The notes beneath the pieces were generated by a model. It was not told the DNA's origin. It saw nothing but the letters and a program-made list of their open reading frames with translations, and searched no databases. Of a stretch of 43,293 bases of DNA, positions 26,514 through 33,179 are shown in pieces (positions within the stretch are counted from its first letter, which is position 1; every line of letters starts with the position of its first letter). The DNA is from an uncultured Bacteroides sp. (GTDB taxonomy: Bacteria > Bacteroidota > Bacteroidia > Bacteroidales > Bacteroidaceae): the NCBI GenBank assembly GCA_947038155.1, contig CAMQVH010000021.1, positions 1-43,293 on the forward strand. The letters run 5' to 3'. The position numbers and the translations under genes were made by a program.

Positions 26514-27419
26514 ATGAAATGGAATCTGGAATGGCTGCGCACCTTCAAAGCCATATACGAGACCGGTACTTTAACAGCCGCCGCCCAAGAATTGTTCATT
26601 TCCCAGCCGGGAGTCAGCCTGCACCTGAACTCCTTGGAGGCCTACACCGGATATAAACTCTTCGAGCGGGCCTCCAAGAAGATGACGCCCACCGAAAAGG
26701 GAAAGATACTCTATAATTTCGTTGTCACCCCGCTGGAGAAACTGGAAAGGGGCGAAAAGCATTTCCACAAACGTTCGCAACAGGAGCGGAACACCATCAG
26801 CGTAGGCATGTGTTTCGAGACCTTTCAATACACCTTGGAGAAGTATATCCCCACCTTGCCCTTCAACCTGATTATCAAGTTTGGCGAATATCCCCAGATG
26901 CTTCAGGACTTGGATAACGGCCTGCTGGATCTCATCATCACCCCGCACAAAGGCACGCAGCAGAACATCGAATACAAGGACTTTGCCAAAGAACGGATCG
27001 TGCTGGTCACGGGGATAAATACGGATACTACGCAACTACGGCTTCACTTGGAGAATAACCGGACGAGAGAGGCCGTCCATCTCCTCAAGCAAGGGCTGTG
27101 GTACAGTACTTCTGCCGATATGGGGCATTTGCTGAACTTCTGGAAAAAGCATTTCAGAGAGCATCCGGACTTCAGCCCCAATTATATTGTACCCAATATC
27201 AGTTCCATCATCCGCTGCTTGAGTGAGGGGGACGGTTTCTCGGTCGTGCCCGATTTCCTGTGTAAGGAGGCCGTCCGCACCGGCAAGATAAAGGTGGTGT
27301 GGGAAGGTAACACGCCACTGGAGAATACGCTCTATTTCGGCACAAGGAAAAAGACGATTTACTGGCAAGAAGTGGAGGTATTGGAAAACTTATTGATTAA
27401 GGAATGGGGAAGCAAATAA
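26514..27419 (+). CDS. LysR family transcriptional regulator
   Basis: The 301-residue protein has the standard LysR layout. The N-terminal winged HTH includes WLRTFKAIYETGTLTAAAQ and ISQPGVSLHLNSLEAYTG with KLFERASKKMTPTEKG. A linker helix and a periplasmic-binding-like effector domain (about 95-295) follow, including LLDLIITPHKGTQ and GDGFSVVPDFLCKEA. The gene is divergent from the flavoprotein/aldo-keto reductase pair, the classic arrangement for LysR control of a neighbouring operon and of itself. The shared palindromic promoter supports this. The inducer is unknown; a quinone or electrophile would be logical. Confidence 0.9.
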   Translation: MKWNLEWLRTFKAIYETGTLTAAAQELFISQPGVSLHLNSLEAYTGYKLFERASKKMTPTEKGKILYNFVVTPLEKLERGEKHFHKRSQQERNTISVGMCFETFQYTLEKYIPTLPFNLIIKFGEYPQMLQDLDNGLLDLIITPHKGTQQNIEYKDFAKERIVLVTGINTDTTQLRLHLENNRTREAVHLLKQGLWYSTSADMGHLLNFWKKHFREHPDFSPNYIVPNISSIIRCLSEGDGFSVVPDFLCKEAVRTGKIKVVWEGNTPLENTLYFGTRKKTIYWQEVEVLENLLIKEWGSK

Positions 27420-27517
27420 AGCAATATTATGATAAAAAGCCTCACCATATCCGTACAAAAACATGACTGGTAATGCACCTGCCGCAGGTTGTTGCTGCTA
27501 ACGAAACAGCAACCAGA

Positions 27518-27670
27518 TTATTTTTTCTTGTAACAGCCCTTTTCCGCCAAGTCCTTGTAATAGTTGAAAGCGGTCTTGTCAGCGAGGAACAGCGAACGTC
27601 TGATGTTGCTTTCGATAGCCCCCTTGCAAAGCCCGTCACCAGTGCGCACAGGCAGGTTTGTTGGAAATAT
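27518..27670 (-). pseudogene. Decayed 3' end of an unrecognised gene
   Basis: On the minus strand, an open stretch of 50 codons ends in a proper TAA at 27520-27518 after KDLAEKGCYKKK. It contains TGDGLCKGAIESNIRRSLFL and ADKTAFNYYKDLAEKG, which look like real helical protein, but there is no start codon and a stop (TAA, 27673-27671) cuts it off upstream. I do not recognise the family. It is probably the C-terminal remnant of a gene lost by deletion or insertion. Confidence 0.4.
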
Positions 27671-27688
27671 TTAGAAAATAAAGGCATC

Positions 27689-27727
27689 AAAATCCCCTCC
27701 ATACATCATCTGTACAGAGGGGATTTT
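27689..27727 (-). terminator. Intrinsic terminator of the DUF6261 remnant
   Basis: AAAATCCCCTC (27689-27699) and its exact complement at 27717-27727 form an 11-bp stem beginning at the stop codon of the remnant. It ends in a T-run on the minus strand. Confidence 0.7.
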
Positions 27728-28080
27728 CAGATAAACATCATCGCTTTTAATTCTATCTCATCGGGCGATTCGGAATCACCGCCGGAAGGAGTCGTTTCTC
27801 CGCCCGTCGTGTCGACAGCTGCCGCTTTCTGACCGAGTACCTTGCGTTTGTAATGTACTATTTCCGCATTCACGTAGTCGATGAACGGCACGTAATCGGT
27901 TTCTCCCTCCACGAGTGTCAGGACGTTCACCATTTTCTCGTCGGTGCGGCTTGCCGTGAGTGTGCGGGCATGTTCGTTTGCCGCTTTCAGGTTGGTGACA
28001 GACGAGGTGAGCGAGAGGGTTTCCACTTCCGGCTTGTATTTTCCTTCCAGGTCTGTGATGAGATTTATTAATAATGCGAA
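27727..28080 (-). pseudogene. 5'-truncated DUF6261-like gene
   Basis: The frame is open for 117 codons from an in-frame TGA (28083-28081) to the stop at 27727. It reads LINLITDLEGKYKPEVETLS, SSVTNLKAANEHARTLTASR, YVPFIDYVNAEIVHYKRKV and an acidic tail. This resembles the C-terminal half of DUF6261 proteins of Bacteroides (about 230-250 residues), which have no known function. No proper start codon exists upstream; only GTG at 28026 could begin a 99-residue product. The coding similarity stops inside an inverted repeat at 28073-28137, which may mark the breakpoint. Confidence 0.6.
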
Positions 28081-28137
28081 TCAGTATTTGGAATCTTTCT
28101 AAAACAAGGAATCAGAGTTCAACTACTGATTCGCATT
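28073..28137. repeat. Inverted repeat, 14 bp arms, 37-nt spacer
   Basis: AATGCGAATCAGTA (28073-28086) is exactly complementary to 28124-28137. Pairing continues beyond with a 3-nt bulge (TTTATT against AATAAG). It overlaps the 5' break of the DUF6261-like remnant. The sequence from 28138 to 28300 holds no gene that I can support. Confidence 0.75.
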
Positions 28138-28312
28138 AATAAGTAACAGGTAATAATCGTAGCTGGTGAGGGTGGTGGGTAACAGGTCACGGGGGATGAA
28201 TAACGGTGCGGATCACTGGTTGAATGGTGATTCATTTTGATACCGGTTTACTTTATTTTCGCACAGTTTTGAGGTAAATACGGATTCATGAAACGTCATC
28301 CGATAGAATGAT

Positions 28313-28320
28313 TATATTTG
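28313..28320 (+). promoter_or_regulatory. -7 box of the VOC-protein promoter
   Basis: TATATTTG fits TAnnTTTG, 46 nt before the ATG at 28367. No good -33 is visible. Confidence 0.5.
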
Positions 28321-28366
28321 CAATTCGATTCTAAGAAACAAATAATAAACCATTAATCTGTAAACA

Positions 28367-28810
28367 ATGAGATTTAGTAACGTAAGATTATTAGTAAAGG
28401 ACTTCGCCGGATGCTTCAAATTCTACACCGAACAACTCGGATTAGAGCCGGCCTGGGGAGATGAGAATAGCGGATACGCCAGTTTTAAAGTAGCCGACGG
28501 AATAGAAGGTCTCGCCCTTTTTGTATCCGACTGGATGGCGCCTTCGGCAGGTAATGCAGATAAGCAGCAGCCTGTTGGGATGCGTGAAAAATTAATGATC
28601 TCATTCAGTGTGGATAACGTGGACGAAACCTTTGTCGCACTGAAAGCAAAAGGCGTGACGTTTATCAGTGAGCCTACGGATATGCCCGATTGGGGGATGC
28701 GTACCCTGTACCTGCGCGATCCCGAAGAAAATCTTATAGAACTCTTTACCCCTTTGGCACCGGAGAAATTTAGCCAGGAACTTATCGAAGAAGATCAGAA
28801 ATTTCATTAA
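28367..28810 (+). CDS. VOC family (glyoxalase/bleomycin-resistance fold) protein
   Basis: A 147-residue protein with paired beta-alpha-beta-beta-beta modules. The first is SNVRLLVKDFAGCFKFYTEQ with GYASFKVADGIEGLALF. The second is LMISFSVDNVDETFVALKAKG with WGMRTLYLRDPEENLIELF, where the terminal Glu occupies the usual metal-ligand position. The N-terminal His ligand of glyoxalase I is absent (Asn-Val instead), so classical lactoylglutathione lyase activity is unlikely. The fold includes dioxygenases, epimerases and drug-binding proteins, so function stays open. It is monocistronic, with its own -7 box and a MITE-like element downstream. Confidence 0.82.
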   Translation: MRFSNVRLLVKDFAGCFKFYTEQLGLEPAWGDENSGYASFKVADGIEGLALFVSDWMAPSAGNADKQQPVGMREKLMISFSVDNVDETFVALKAKGVTFISEPTDMPDWGMRTLYLRDPEENLIELFTPLAPEKFSQELIEEDQKFH

Positions 28811-28870
28811 GAGACACGGCTGAAATGCAACGTGCTCATCCGAGTGAGCCGGAAAATGATATTGAATGGG

Positions 28871-29016
28871 GCTGTCCGAAAAGAGAACGTCTGCTATCGT
28901 TTTGCTCTGTCATCCTAAGTCTGCCGAAGAATCAGCTCTTTATATTAGTCAAAGAAGAGATTCTTCTCCGTGTGCTGAATGATAGATTGATAGTATTTAT
29001 CTACTTTTCGGACAGC
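28871..29016. mobile_element. MITE-like element, 146 bp with 13-bp perfect terminal inverted repeats
   Basis: GCTGTCCGAAAAG (28871-28883) and its exact complement (29004-29016) bound 120 bp. A nested inverted repeat (GAAGAATC near 28928 and GATTCTTC near 28960) lies inside. The flanks differ in three bases (GGG and TTT), and I see no clear target duplication. It is too short for a transposase; a 67-codon frame across it is incidental. The termini resemble the ends of Bacteroides insertion sequences, but I cannot name the parent element. Confidence 0.55.
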
Positions 29017-29100
29017 TTTATACGTTAATTTGGTATCTTGCCCGGAACTATTCTTATTTTGTTTTAACTGCTGATTGGCACCAATACTTAATACTTATCT

Positions 29101-29358
29101 TCAAGGCTCCTGCAGCACTTCTACGATCAGCCGTACTTGTGCGGGTGTGTAGTGTCTGCTTCGGGGATTCATGCCGGTGGATAGCAGGCGTTCTTTTAGT
29201 CCGGGTGCGGCTTCGATCCATTCGTTGAAGCGGTCTACTGCGCTTTGTTGCTGGACGTTGGGGATATATAGCATGGCGAGTTCTCCTTTTCCGTAGCTGC
29301 GGTATTGGAAGGATTTTTCTTCTTCCTGTTTTTGCAGGGTATCTGTATTTGCTTTCAT
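29101..29358 (-). CDS. DUF4248 domain-containing protein
   Basis: With the ATG at 29358 the product is 85 residues. A longer frame from 29421 adds 21 residues lacking similarity. The family core FQYRSYGKGELAMLYIPN, RFNEWIEAAPGLKERL and FTPxQVRLIVExL-like HYTPAQVRLIVEVL are present. DUF4248 proteins are small and probably DNA-associated by helical pattern, but have no known function. The gene is divergent from the HU gene, an arrangement that recurs in Bacteroides next to polysaccharide and other accessory loci (from family knowledge). The 412-nt gap between them is T-rich and carries the 10-bp repeat array. Confidence 0.75.
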   Translation of the reverse strand: MKANTDTLQKQEEEKSFQYRSYGKGELAMLYIPNVQQQSAVDRFNEWIEAAPGLKERLLSTGMNPRSRHYTPAQVRLIVEVLQEP

Positions 29359-29570
29359 TTTTGATTTAATTGTAGGGTTTGTAATGGGTATAAAGTTACT
29401 GTTTTTTACTGGATTTAGCAAATTTGTTGCTCATGAAAGTGTTGCTTTTATGCTTGTATTATTTAGTTGTTATTCACGTTGTATGCTTGTCTTTTTTTGG
29501 GGGGTATTCGGGGCTGATTGGGAGCTTTTTCAGCTTTTATCTGCTTTATGGTTACTTTGTATTCGCTTTT
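29359..29570. other. T-rich intergenic stretch without a recognisable gene
   Basis: No convincing coding region, RNA or promoter is seen. A T7-G6 homopolymer junction at 29492-29504 is the only distinct feature. The 10-bp repeat array follows, with weaker copies possibly starting near 29571. Confidence 0.5.
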
Positions 29571-29600
29571 AGTATGCTTTCAATCTGTTTCTAATTCACT

Positions 29601-29690
29601 TTATTCTGTTTTATTCTGCTTTATGCTGTTCTAATCCGTCTTAATCCGTTTTATCCCGTCATAGTCCGGCACAGTCCGTCGTAATCCGGG
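29601..29690 (+). repeat. Degenerate 10-bp tandem repeat array (9 clear units) upstream of the HU gene
   Basis: Nine consecutive 10-nt units start at 29601, 29611, 29621, 29631, 29641, 29651, 29661, 29671 and 29681. Each has the pattern NTAA/T-TCCG-NN or NTAT-TCTG-NN: TTATTCTGTT, TTATGCTGTT, CTAATCCGTC, ACAGTCCGTC, GTAATCCGGG and so on. The period is exactly constant with no slippage, and a gradient runs from TCTG at the 5' end to TCCG at the 3' end. It ends 20 bp before the HU -7 box. Confidence 0.85.
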
Positions 29691-29710
29691 AAATCGCCGG
29701 TGCACTGCCG

Positions 29711-29718
29711 TATCTTTG
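29711..29718 (+). promoter_or_regulatory. -7 box of the HU/amidase operon
   Basis: TATCTTTG fits TAnnTTTG and lies 52 nt before the HU ATG. No TTTG -33 is seen at 19-21 nt; that position is taken by the end of the 10-bp repeat array. Confidence 0.6.
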
Positions 29719-29770
29719 TTTCACCAACAGAAAGGGAGAATGTCCTTCTTTTCTTTAATACAAATTCAGT

Positions 29771-30313
29771 ATGGCAACAGTGTCTGTGGTGCGCTATCAG
29801 CGCAAAAAAAAGATTGGTGACGACAAATCGCCGATGGTGTATGTGCTCAAACCCAAGCCAGGGGAATCGAAACTTTATTCTATCGAGTCGCTGGCGCGTG
29901 AGATCGAGTCGATCGGTTCGCTTTCGGTGGAAGATGTGGAGCATGTGATGCAATCCTTTGTCCGTTCGATGAAGAAGGTGCTCGTAGCGGGGAATAAGGT
30001 GAAGGTTGATGGCTTGGGGATTTTCTATACCACGCTTACTTGTCCCGGTGTGGAACTGGAAAAGGACTGTACGGTGAGGAATATCACTCGTGTCAACCTT
30101 CGTTTCAAGGTCGATAATGCTCTGCGGCTTGCCAACGACAGTACGGCAACCACACGTGGCGGGGACAATAACATGGTCTTCGAACTTGTCTCCAAGAATG
30201 CGCCGGCTTCGGGAGGCAACGGTGATGGCGGAGGCTCCGGTAGTGGCGGTGGCAGCGGTTCCGGTTCCGGTGGCGATGGAGGGGAGGAGGAAGCTCCCGA
30301 TCCTACCGTTTAG
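29771..30313 (+). CDS. HU-family DNA-binding protein with Gly/Ser-rich tail
   Basis: The product has 180 residues against about 90 for a classic HU. It begins VSVVRYQRKKKIG and MVYVLKPKPGESKLYS. The helical dimerisation part is SIESLAREIESIGSLSVEDVEHVMQSF, and the beta-arm region is NKVKVDGLGIFYTTLTCPGV. After about residue 145 comes a disordered tail made almost only of Gly and Ser, ending in acidic GGEEEAPDPTV. This is the Bacteroidetes HU-type found next to T7-like amidases. It bends DNA non-specifically or at unknown sites. It is first in an apparent operon with the 33-residue small protein and the amidase. Confidence 0.88.
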   Translation: MATVSVVRYQRKKKIGDDKSPMVYVLKPKPGESKLYSIESLAREIESIGSLSVEDVEHVMQSFVRSMKKVLVAGNKVKVDGLGIFYTTLTCPGVELEKDCTVRNITRVNLRFKVDNALRLANDSTATTRGGDNNMVFELVSKNAPASGGNGDGGGSGSGGGSGSGSGGDGGEEEAPDPTV

Positions 30314-30382
30314 TCCGGTAAGTACATCAGCATCATTGATGTGTACTACCTGTAAATGAATAACCTGTAAAAATGAAAAGTT

Positions 30383-30484
30383 ATGATTGACAAGATTTTG
30401 GAGATTGCATTGGAAATCCTGTTTTTCTTCCGCAGGAAGAGAAAAGGAAAACGAACGAAAGGGCAGGTCGATGAGGAAGATTGA
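30383..30484 (+). CDS. 33-residue membrane-type small protein (smalltalk-like position)
   Basis: The frame ATG-ATT-GAC... to TGA at 30482-30484 encodes a hydrophobic N-terminal helix (KILEIALEILFFF) followed by a strongly basic stretch (RRKRKGKRTK) and an acidic end. It overlaps the amidase start by 14 nt, which suggests translational coupling. The place between HU and amidase is where Bacteroides genomes carry tiny proteins annotated as smalltalk. The sequence itself is not diagnostic, so this may be a member or an unrelated peptide. Hydrophobic then basic is also the pattern of holin-like or membrane-anchoring peptides. Confidence 0.5.
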   Translation: MIDKILEIALEILFFFRRKRKGKRTKGQVDEED

Positions 30485-30914
30485 CCTGATTGTGATCCAC
30501 TGTTCCGCCTCTAGGGCGGACAGGGATTTCACGGAAACAGACCTTGAAGTGTGCCACCGCCGGCGGGGATTTAACGGGATCGGCTACCACTTTTATATCC
30601 GGAAAAATGGCGACATCAAGACTACCCGCCCCATTGAACGGATAGGAGCTCATGCGAAAGGCTTTAATCAGACAAGTATCGGTATTTGCTATGAGGGCGG
30701 ACTTGACTGTCACGGGCGGCCTGCCGATACCCGTACCGAATGGCAGATACACTCGATGCATGTGCTTGTGCTTACGTTGTTGCGTGATTATCCCGGTTGC
30801 CGGGTGTGCGGACATCGTGACCTGAGCCCTGATCTGAACGGGAACGGGGAGATCGAGCCGGAGGAATGGGTGAAGGCTTGTCCGTGCTTTGATGCGGAGG
30901 AGGAGTGGGCTTGA
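30471..30914 (+). CDS. N-acetylmuramoyl-L-alanine amidase, T7-lysozyme-like
   Basis: With the ATG at 30471 the product has 147 residues, close to T7 lysozyme (151). The frame opens at a TTG at 30387, but those 28 residues have no domain character and overlap the small ORF. The amidase_2 zinc site is intact: His in LIVIHCSAS (about residue 9), His in VCGHRDLSPDLNG (about residue 108) and Cys in ACPCFD. YHFYIRKNGDI and HAKGFNQTSIGICYEGG are also typical. These enzymes cut the bond between muramic acid and the peptide stem. No signal peptide is visible, so it needs a holin-like partner to reach the cell wall, or it has a non-lytic role. Confidence 0.9.
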   Translation: MRKIDLIVIHCSASRADRDFTETDLEVCHRRRGFNGIGYHFYIRKNGDIKTTRPIERIGAHAKGFNQTSIGICYEGGLDCHGRPADTRTEWQIHSMHVLVLTLLRDYPGCRVCGHRDLSPDLNGNGEIEPEEWVKACPCFDAEEEWA

Positions 30915-30965
30915 CGAAACTTGCTAATGAATATGATTCAGGCACGGTTTTCATAGGGAAATTTT

Positions 30966-31045
30966 AGGCACGGATGATACGGACGCCAACACGGATTTGA
31001 GAGGCTGCGCAGCCAAATCCGTGTTAATTCGTGTCATCTGTGCCT
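30966..31045. repeat. 80-bp nested palindrome between convergent genes (terminator-like)
   Basis: Three complementary layers are visible: 30966-30981 with 31030-31045 (AGGCACGGATGATACG, one or two mismatches), 30988-30999 with 31014-31025 (AACACGGATTTG, exact), and the palindrome GGCTGCGCAGCC at 31003-31014. It is followed by TTTTCTTTTC on the plus strand. It lies between the amidase stop and the GT2 stop at 31070, and probably ends transcription from both sides. The composition resembles dispersed palindromic repeats of Bacteroides genomes. Confidence 0.75.
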
Positions 31046-31069
31046 TTTCTTTTCTTTCACGGTGAGGCT

Positions 31070-32257
31070 TTATTCTTCTCCGTGCTCGGTATGAATAAAC
31101 TTTTTGTTCGTTCCTTTCAGTCGGAACATATTGGCTATCATTGCCAGTGCCAGTGTCGGAATCTGCAGGATTGCTTTTCCTAATTTCCGGTTTAGCAACT
31201 TTCCCGGCACAGGTATGATCATGGCGGCAACTTGAGCGGCTGACAGTATCCACCATTTGATGGCTGTATACCATTCGTATCCTCCGCTTTGCAGACTCAT
31301 TAGTAAGCCGATTGCGGTAAAGAGTAAAGTGAAACCGAAAACTCCCGCCAGTTGTATCAGACGGGGAGGCAGCATCCATTGAAGAATCTTGTCGCAGTAG
31401 TCGATATTTCCCTGAATCAGTGCTTTCGGGAAATCGGGCAAGGAAGCCCGCAATGCACCGTATTGTGCTGCAATCCATCGTTTACGCTGATTTTTGATAC
31501 CTTCTTTTTTCTGTGTTTTTTCATCGTATACAGGCAGTTGTTCCAGATATTCGATATGAATGCGTTGTTTTAGCAACAGGGCTTCCAGCTCCTTGTCTTC
31601 GCCCGATGTTTGCAGATGTCCTACATTTCGGCGGAACCAATGAACGTCGAATGCCATTCCGGAACCGGCTAATCCGGCTGACAATCCTATCGCGTTGTGC
31701 CCGCTACGGAAGAATCCGTTGTTTATTTCTTCGCTGATCGCATCCAGAACAGCGATGTCTGTATTCATGTTTTTTCCTGTGCGGTGGGCTTGTATGGCAT
31801 GCAGGCCGGACTCAAAAGCACGGTTGATTTCTGCGAGGAAATTGGGAGTCGTTACATTGTCGGCATCCATGATCACTACTACGTCATAAGATTCGTTGGC
31901 AGTGACGTTCATTGCCAGCGTAAGTGCTTTGGCTTTGGAACTATTGGTATAGTCGGCTACTTGCAAACAGATGGGGAGTGTTTGTAGGGCAGCATTCGTG
32001 TCCGGCTGCATCTGATCGGAGATGACAAGAACGTCATACATTTCTTTGGGATATTCCTGTTCGAGGAAACTACGGATAGTGGAGACGATCACCCTGTCTT
32101 CCTTGTATGCAGGGAAGAGTACAAGAAAACGACGCAGGATACGTGCTTCGGAAAGTTTTCGCGGACGATAGAATTTGGAGGCAATGGCGTAGAACAGCAG
32201 ATAACCGACACAAAGTGCCAGAAGAATAAAGAGAATCCAGTCAATAAAGGTGTACAT
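31070..32257 (-). CDS. Membrane glycosyltransferase family 2 (processive-type)
   Basis: A 395-residue protein with an N-terminal membrane segment (about 5-27) and three C-terminal ones (about 300-370). GT2 motifs are FLVLFPAYKEDRVIV at the start, VLVISDQMQPDT, NSSKAKALTLAMN, metal-binding VIMDADNVT, GEDKELE and QRKRW (QxxRW). The last two are the catalytic and acceptor motifs of processive GT2 enzymes such as hyaluronan and cellulose synthases. It is the last gene of the right polysaccharide block, 19 nt after the previous gene. Enzymes of this layout can polymerise a chain, so this protein could form a homopolymer; in the present setting it more likely adds one or few residues. The donor is unknown. 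Confidence 0.85.
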   Translation of the reverse strand: MYTFIDWILFILLALCVGYLLFYAIASKFYRPRKLSEARILRRFLVLFPAYKEDRVIVSTIRSFLEQEYPKEMYDVLVISDQMQPDTNAALQTLPICLQVADYTNSSKAKALTLAMNVTANESYDVVVIMDADNVTTPNFLAEINRAFESGLHAIQAHRTGKNMNTDIAVLDAISEEINNGFFRSGHNAIGLSAGLAGSGMAFDVHWFRRNVGHLQTSGEDKELEALLLKQRIHIEYLEQLPVYDEKTQKKEGIKNQRKRWIAAQYGALRASLPDFPKALIQGNIDYCDKILQWMLPPRLIQLAGVFGFTLLFTAIGLLMSLQSGGYEWYTAIKWWILSAAQVAAMIIPVPGKLLNRKLGKAILQIPTLALAMIANMFRLKGTNKKFIHTEHGEE

Positions 32258-32276
32258 GGTCTTTCATTTTTAAGGG

Positions 32277-33176
32277 TTATCGGATAGGAGAGGTGACAGA
32301 AAAGCTTCTGACAACGCCTTTCCATACTGCGGCAAATAAATCGAAACGACCTTTCACGGCAAACTGAAGGCTGTTTTTTCCGGCAGCTATGGTAGATTGA
32401 TAAAGAATGGAGAGCAGCCGTTGAGCACCTTTCCGGTTGCGGCGGGTGTAGAGCAAACGGTTGCGCGTCATGTAGAAGGTACGTAGCTTGCTGAACTGTC
32501 CGGTGCTCTGGCTTTCTTTGTGGAAGACGGTGCAACGAGGCTCATACCATAGTTCGTAACCGGCATTTGTCATCTGTGTACACCAGTCCATTTCTTCATA
32601 ATACAGGAAGAATATTTCCGGCATTTCTCCTACTTTCTCAATGACTTCACGTTTTACCATGAGTGCCGCCCCATGCAGGTAGGGGGTCGTGTGCGGGGTG
32701 TCGAACGTGCCGTCGTCTGGACAGCCGAAACCTGTCATTTCGTTGCGTATAGTGATTGCCGACAGGGGGGTGAATCCGGCAAACTGTATGTTTTGCGGAG
32801 GAAAGGCAAAGCGTATCTTCGGAGAGACGGCTCCGATGTTTTTCTGACTTTCCAGTCGCTCTGTCAGGTAGTGGAATCCGTCTGATTCAACATAAGTGTC
32901 ATTGTTTATCAGAAAGATATAGGCTCCTTTAGCTACTCTGATCCCCAGATTATTTCCGCCGGAGAAGCCTAGGTTCGACTCGCTCCGCAGGGTGACTATA
33001 TCGGAATATAGCTCCTTGATTTTAGCCGCTTCGTCTTCGCGCGAAGCATTGTCTACGACGATGATTTCATAGCTCACGGAATGTACATGTGTTTGCAGCG
33101 ATTCTATTAATTCGCAAGTGTCTTTAAAGCCGTTGTAGCAAACTGTGATAAAGGAGACTTGAGGTTCGTTCATCAT
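32277..33176 (-). CDS. Glycosyltransferase family 2, rhamnosyltransferase-like
   Basis: A 299-residue GT-A enzyme. VSFITVCYNGFKDTCELIESL opens the fold. IIVVDNASREDEA, SNLGFSGGNNLGIRVAKG and the metal-binding FLINNDTYVES are the marks of the WbbL/rfbF rhamnosyltransferase subset, in which NND replaces the DxD. EIFFLYYEEMDWCTQMTNAG contains the probable catalytic base. The C-terminus is basic and without clear membrane segments. It follows the polymerase gene by 3 nt. Rhamnose as donor is suggested only by family resemblance. Confidence 0.82.
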   Translation of the reverse strand: MMNEPQVSFITVCYNGFKDTCELIESLQTHVHSVSYEIIVVDNASREDEAAKIKELYSDIVTLRSESNLGFSGGNNLGIRVAKGAYIFLINNDTYVESDGFHYLTERLESQKNIGAVSPKIRFAFPPQNIQFAGFTPLSAITIRNEMTGFGCPDDGTFDTPHTTPYLHGAALMVKREVIEKVGEMPEIFFLYYEEMDWCTQMTNAGYELWYEPRCTVFHKESQSTGQFSKLRTFYMTRNRLLYTRRNRKGAQRLLSILYQSTIAAGKNSLQFAVKGRFDLFAAVWKGVVRSFSVTSPIR

Positions 33177-33179
33177 AAT

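Noticed and set aside
27473..27832. 119-codon plus-strand frame downstream of LysR
   Set aside because: It overlaps the terminator hairpin and two minus-strand remnants with better coding character.
28825..29028. 67-codon frame starting after the VOC gene
   Set aside because: It runs through the MITE-like inverted repeat element and has no recognisable protein features.
29651..30532. 293-codon frame antisense across the HU gene
   Set aside because: It crosses the HU gene, its promoter and the repeat array, and it is low in complexity where it mirrors the Gly/Ser tail.
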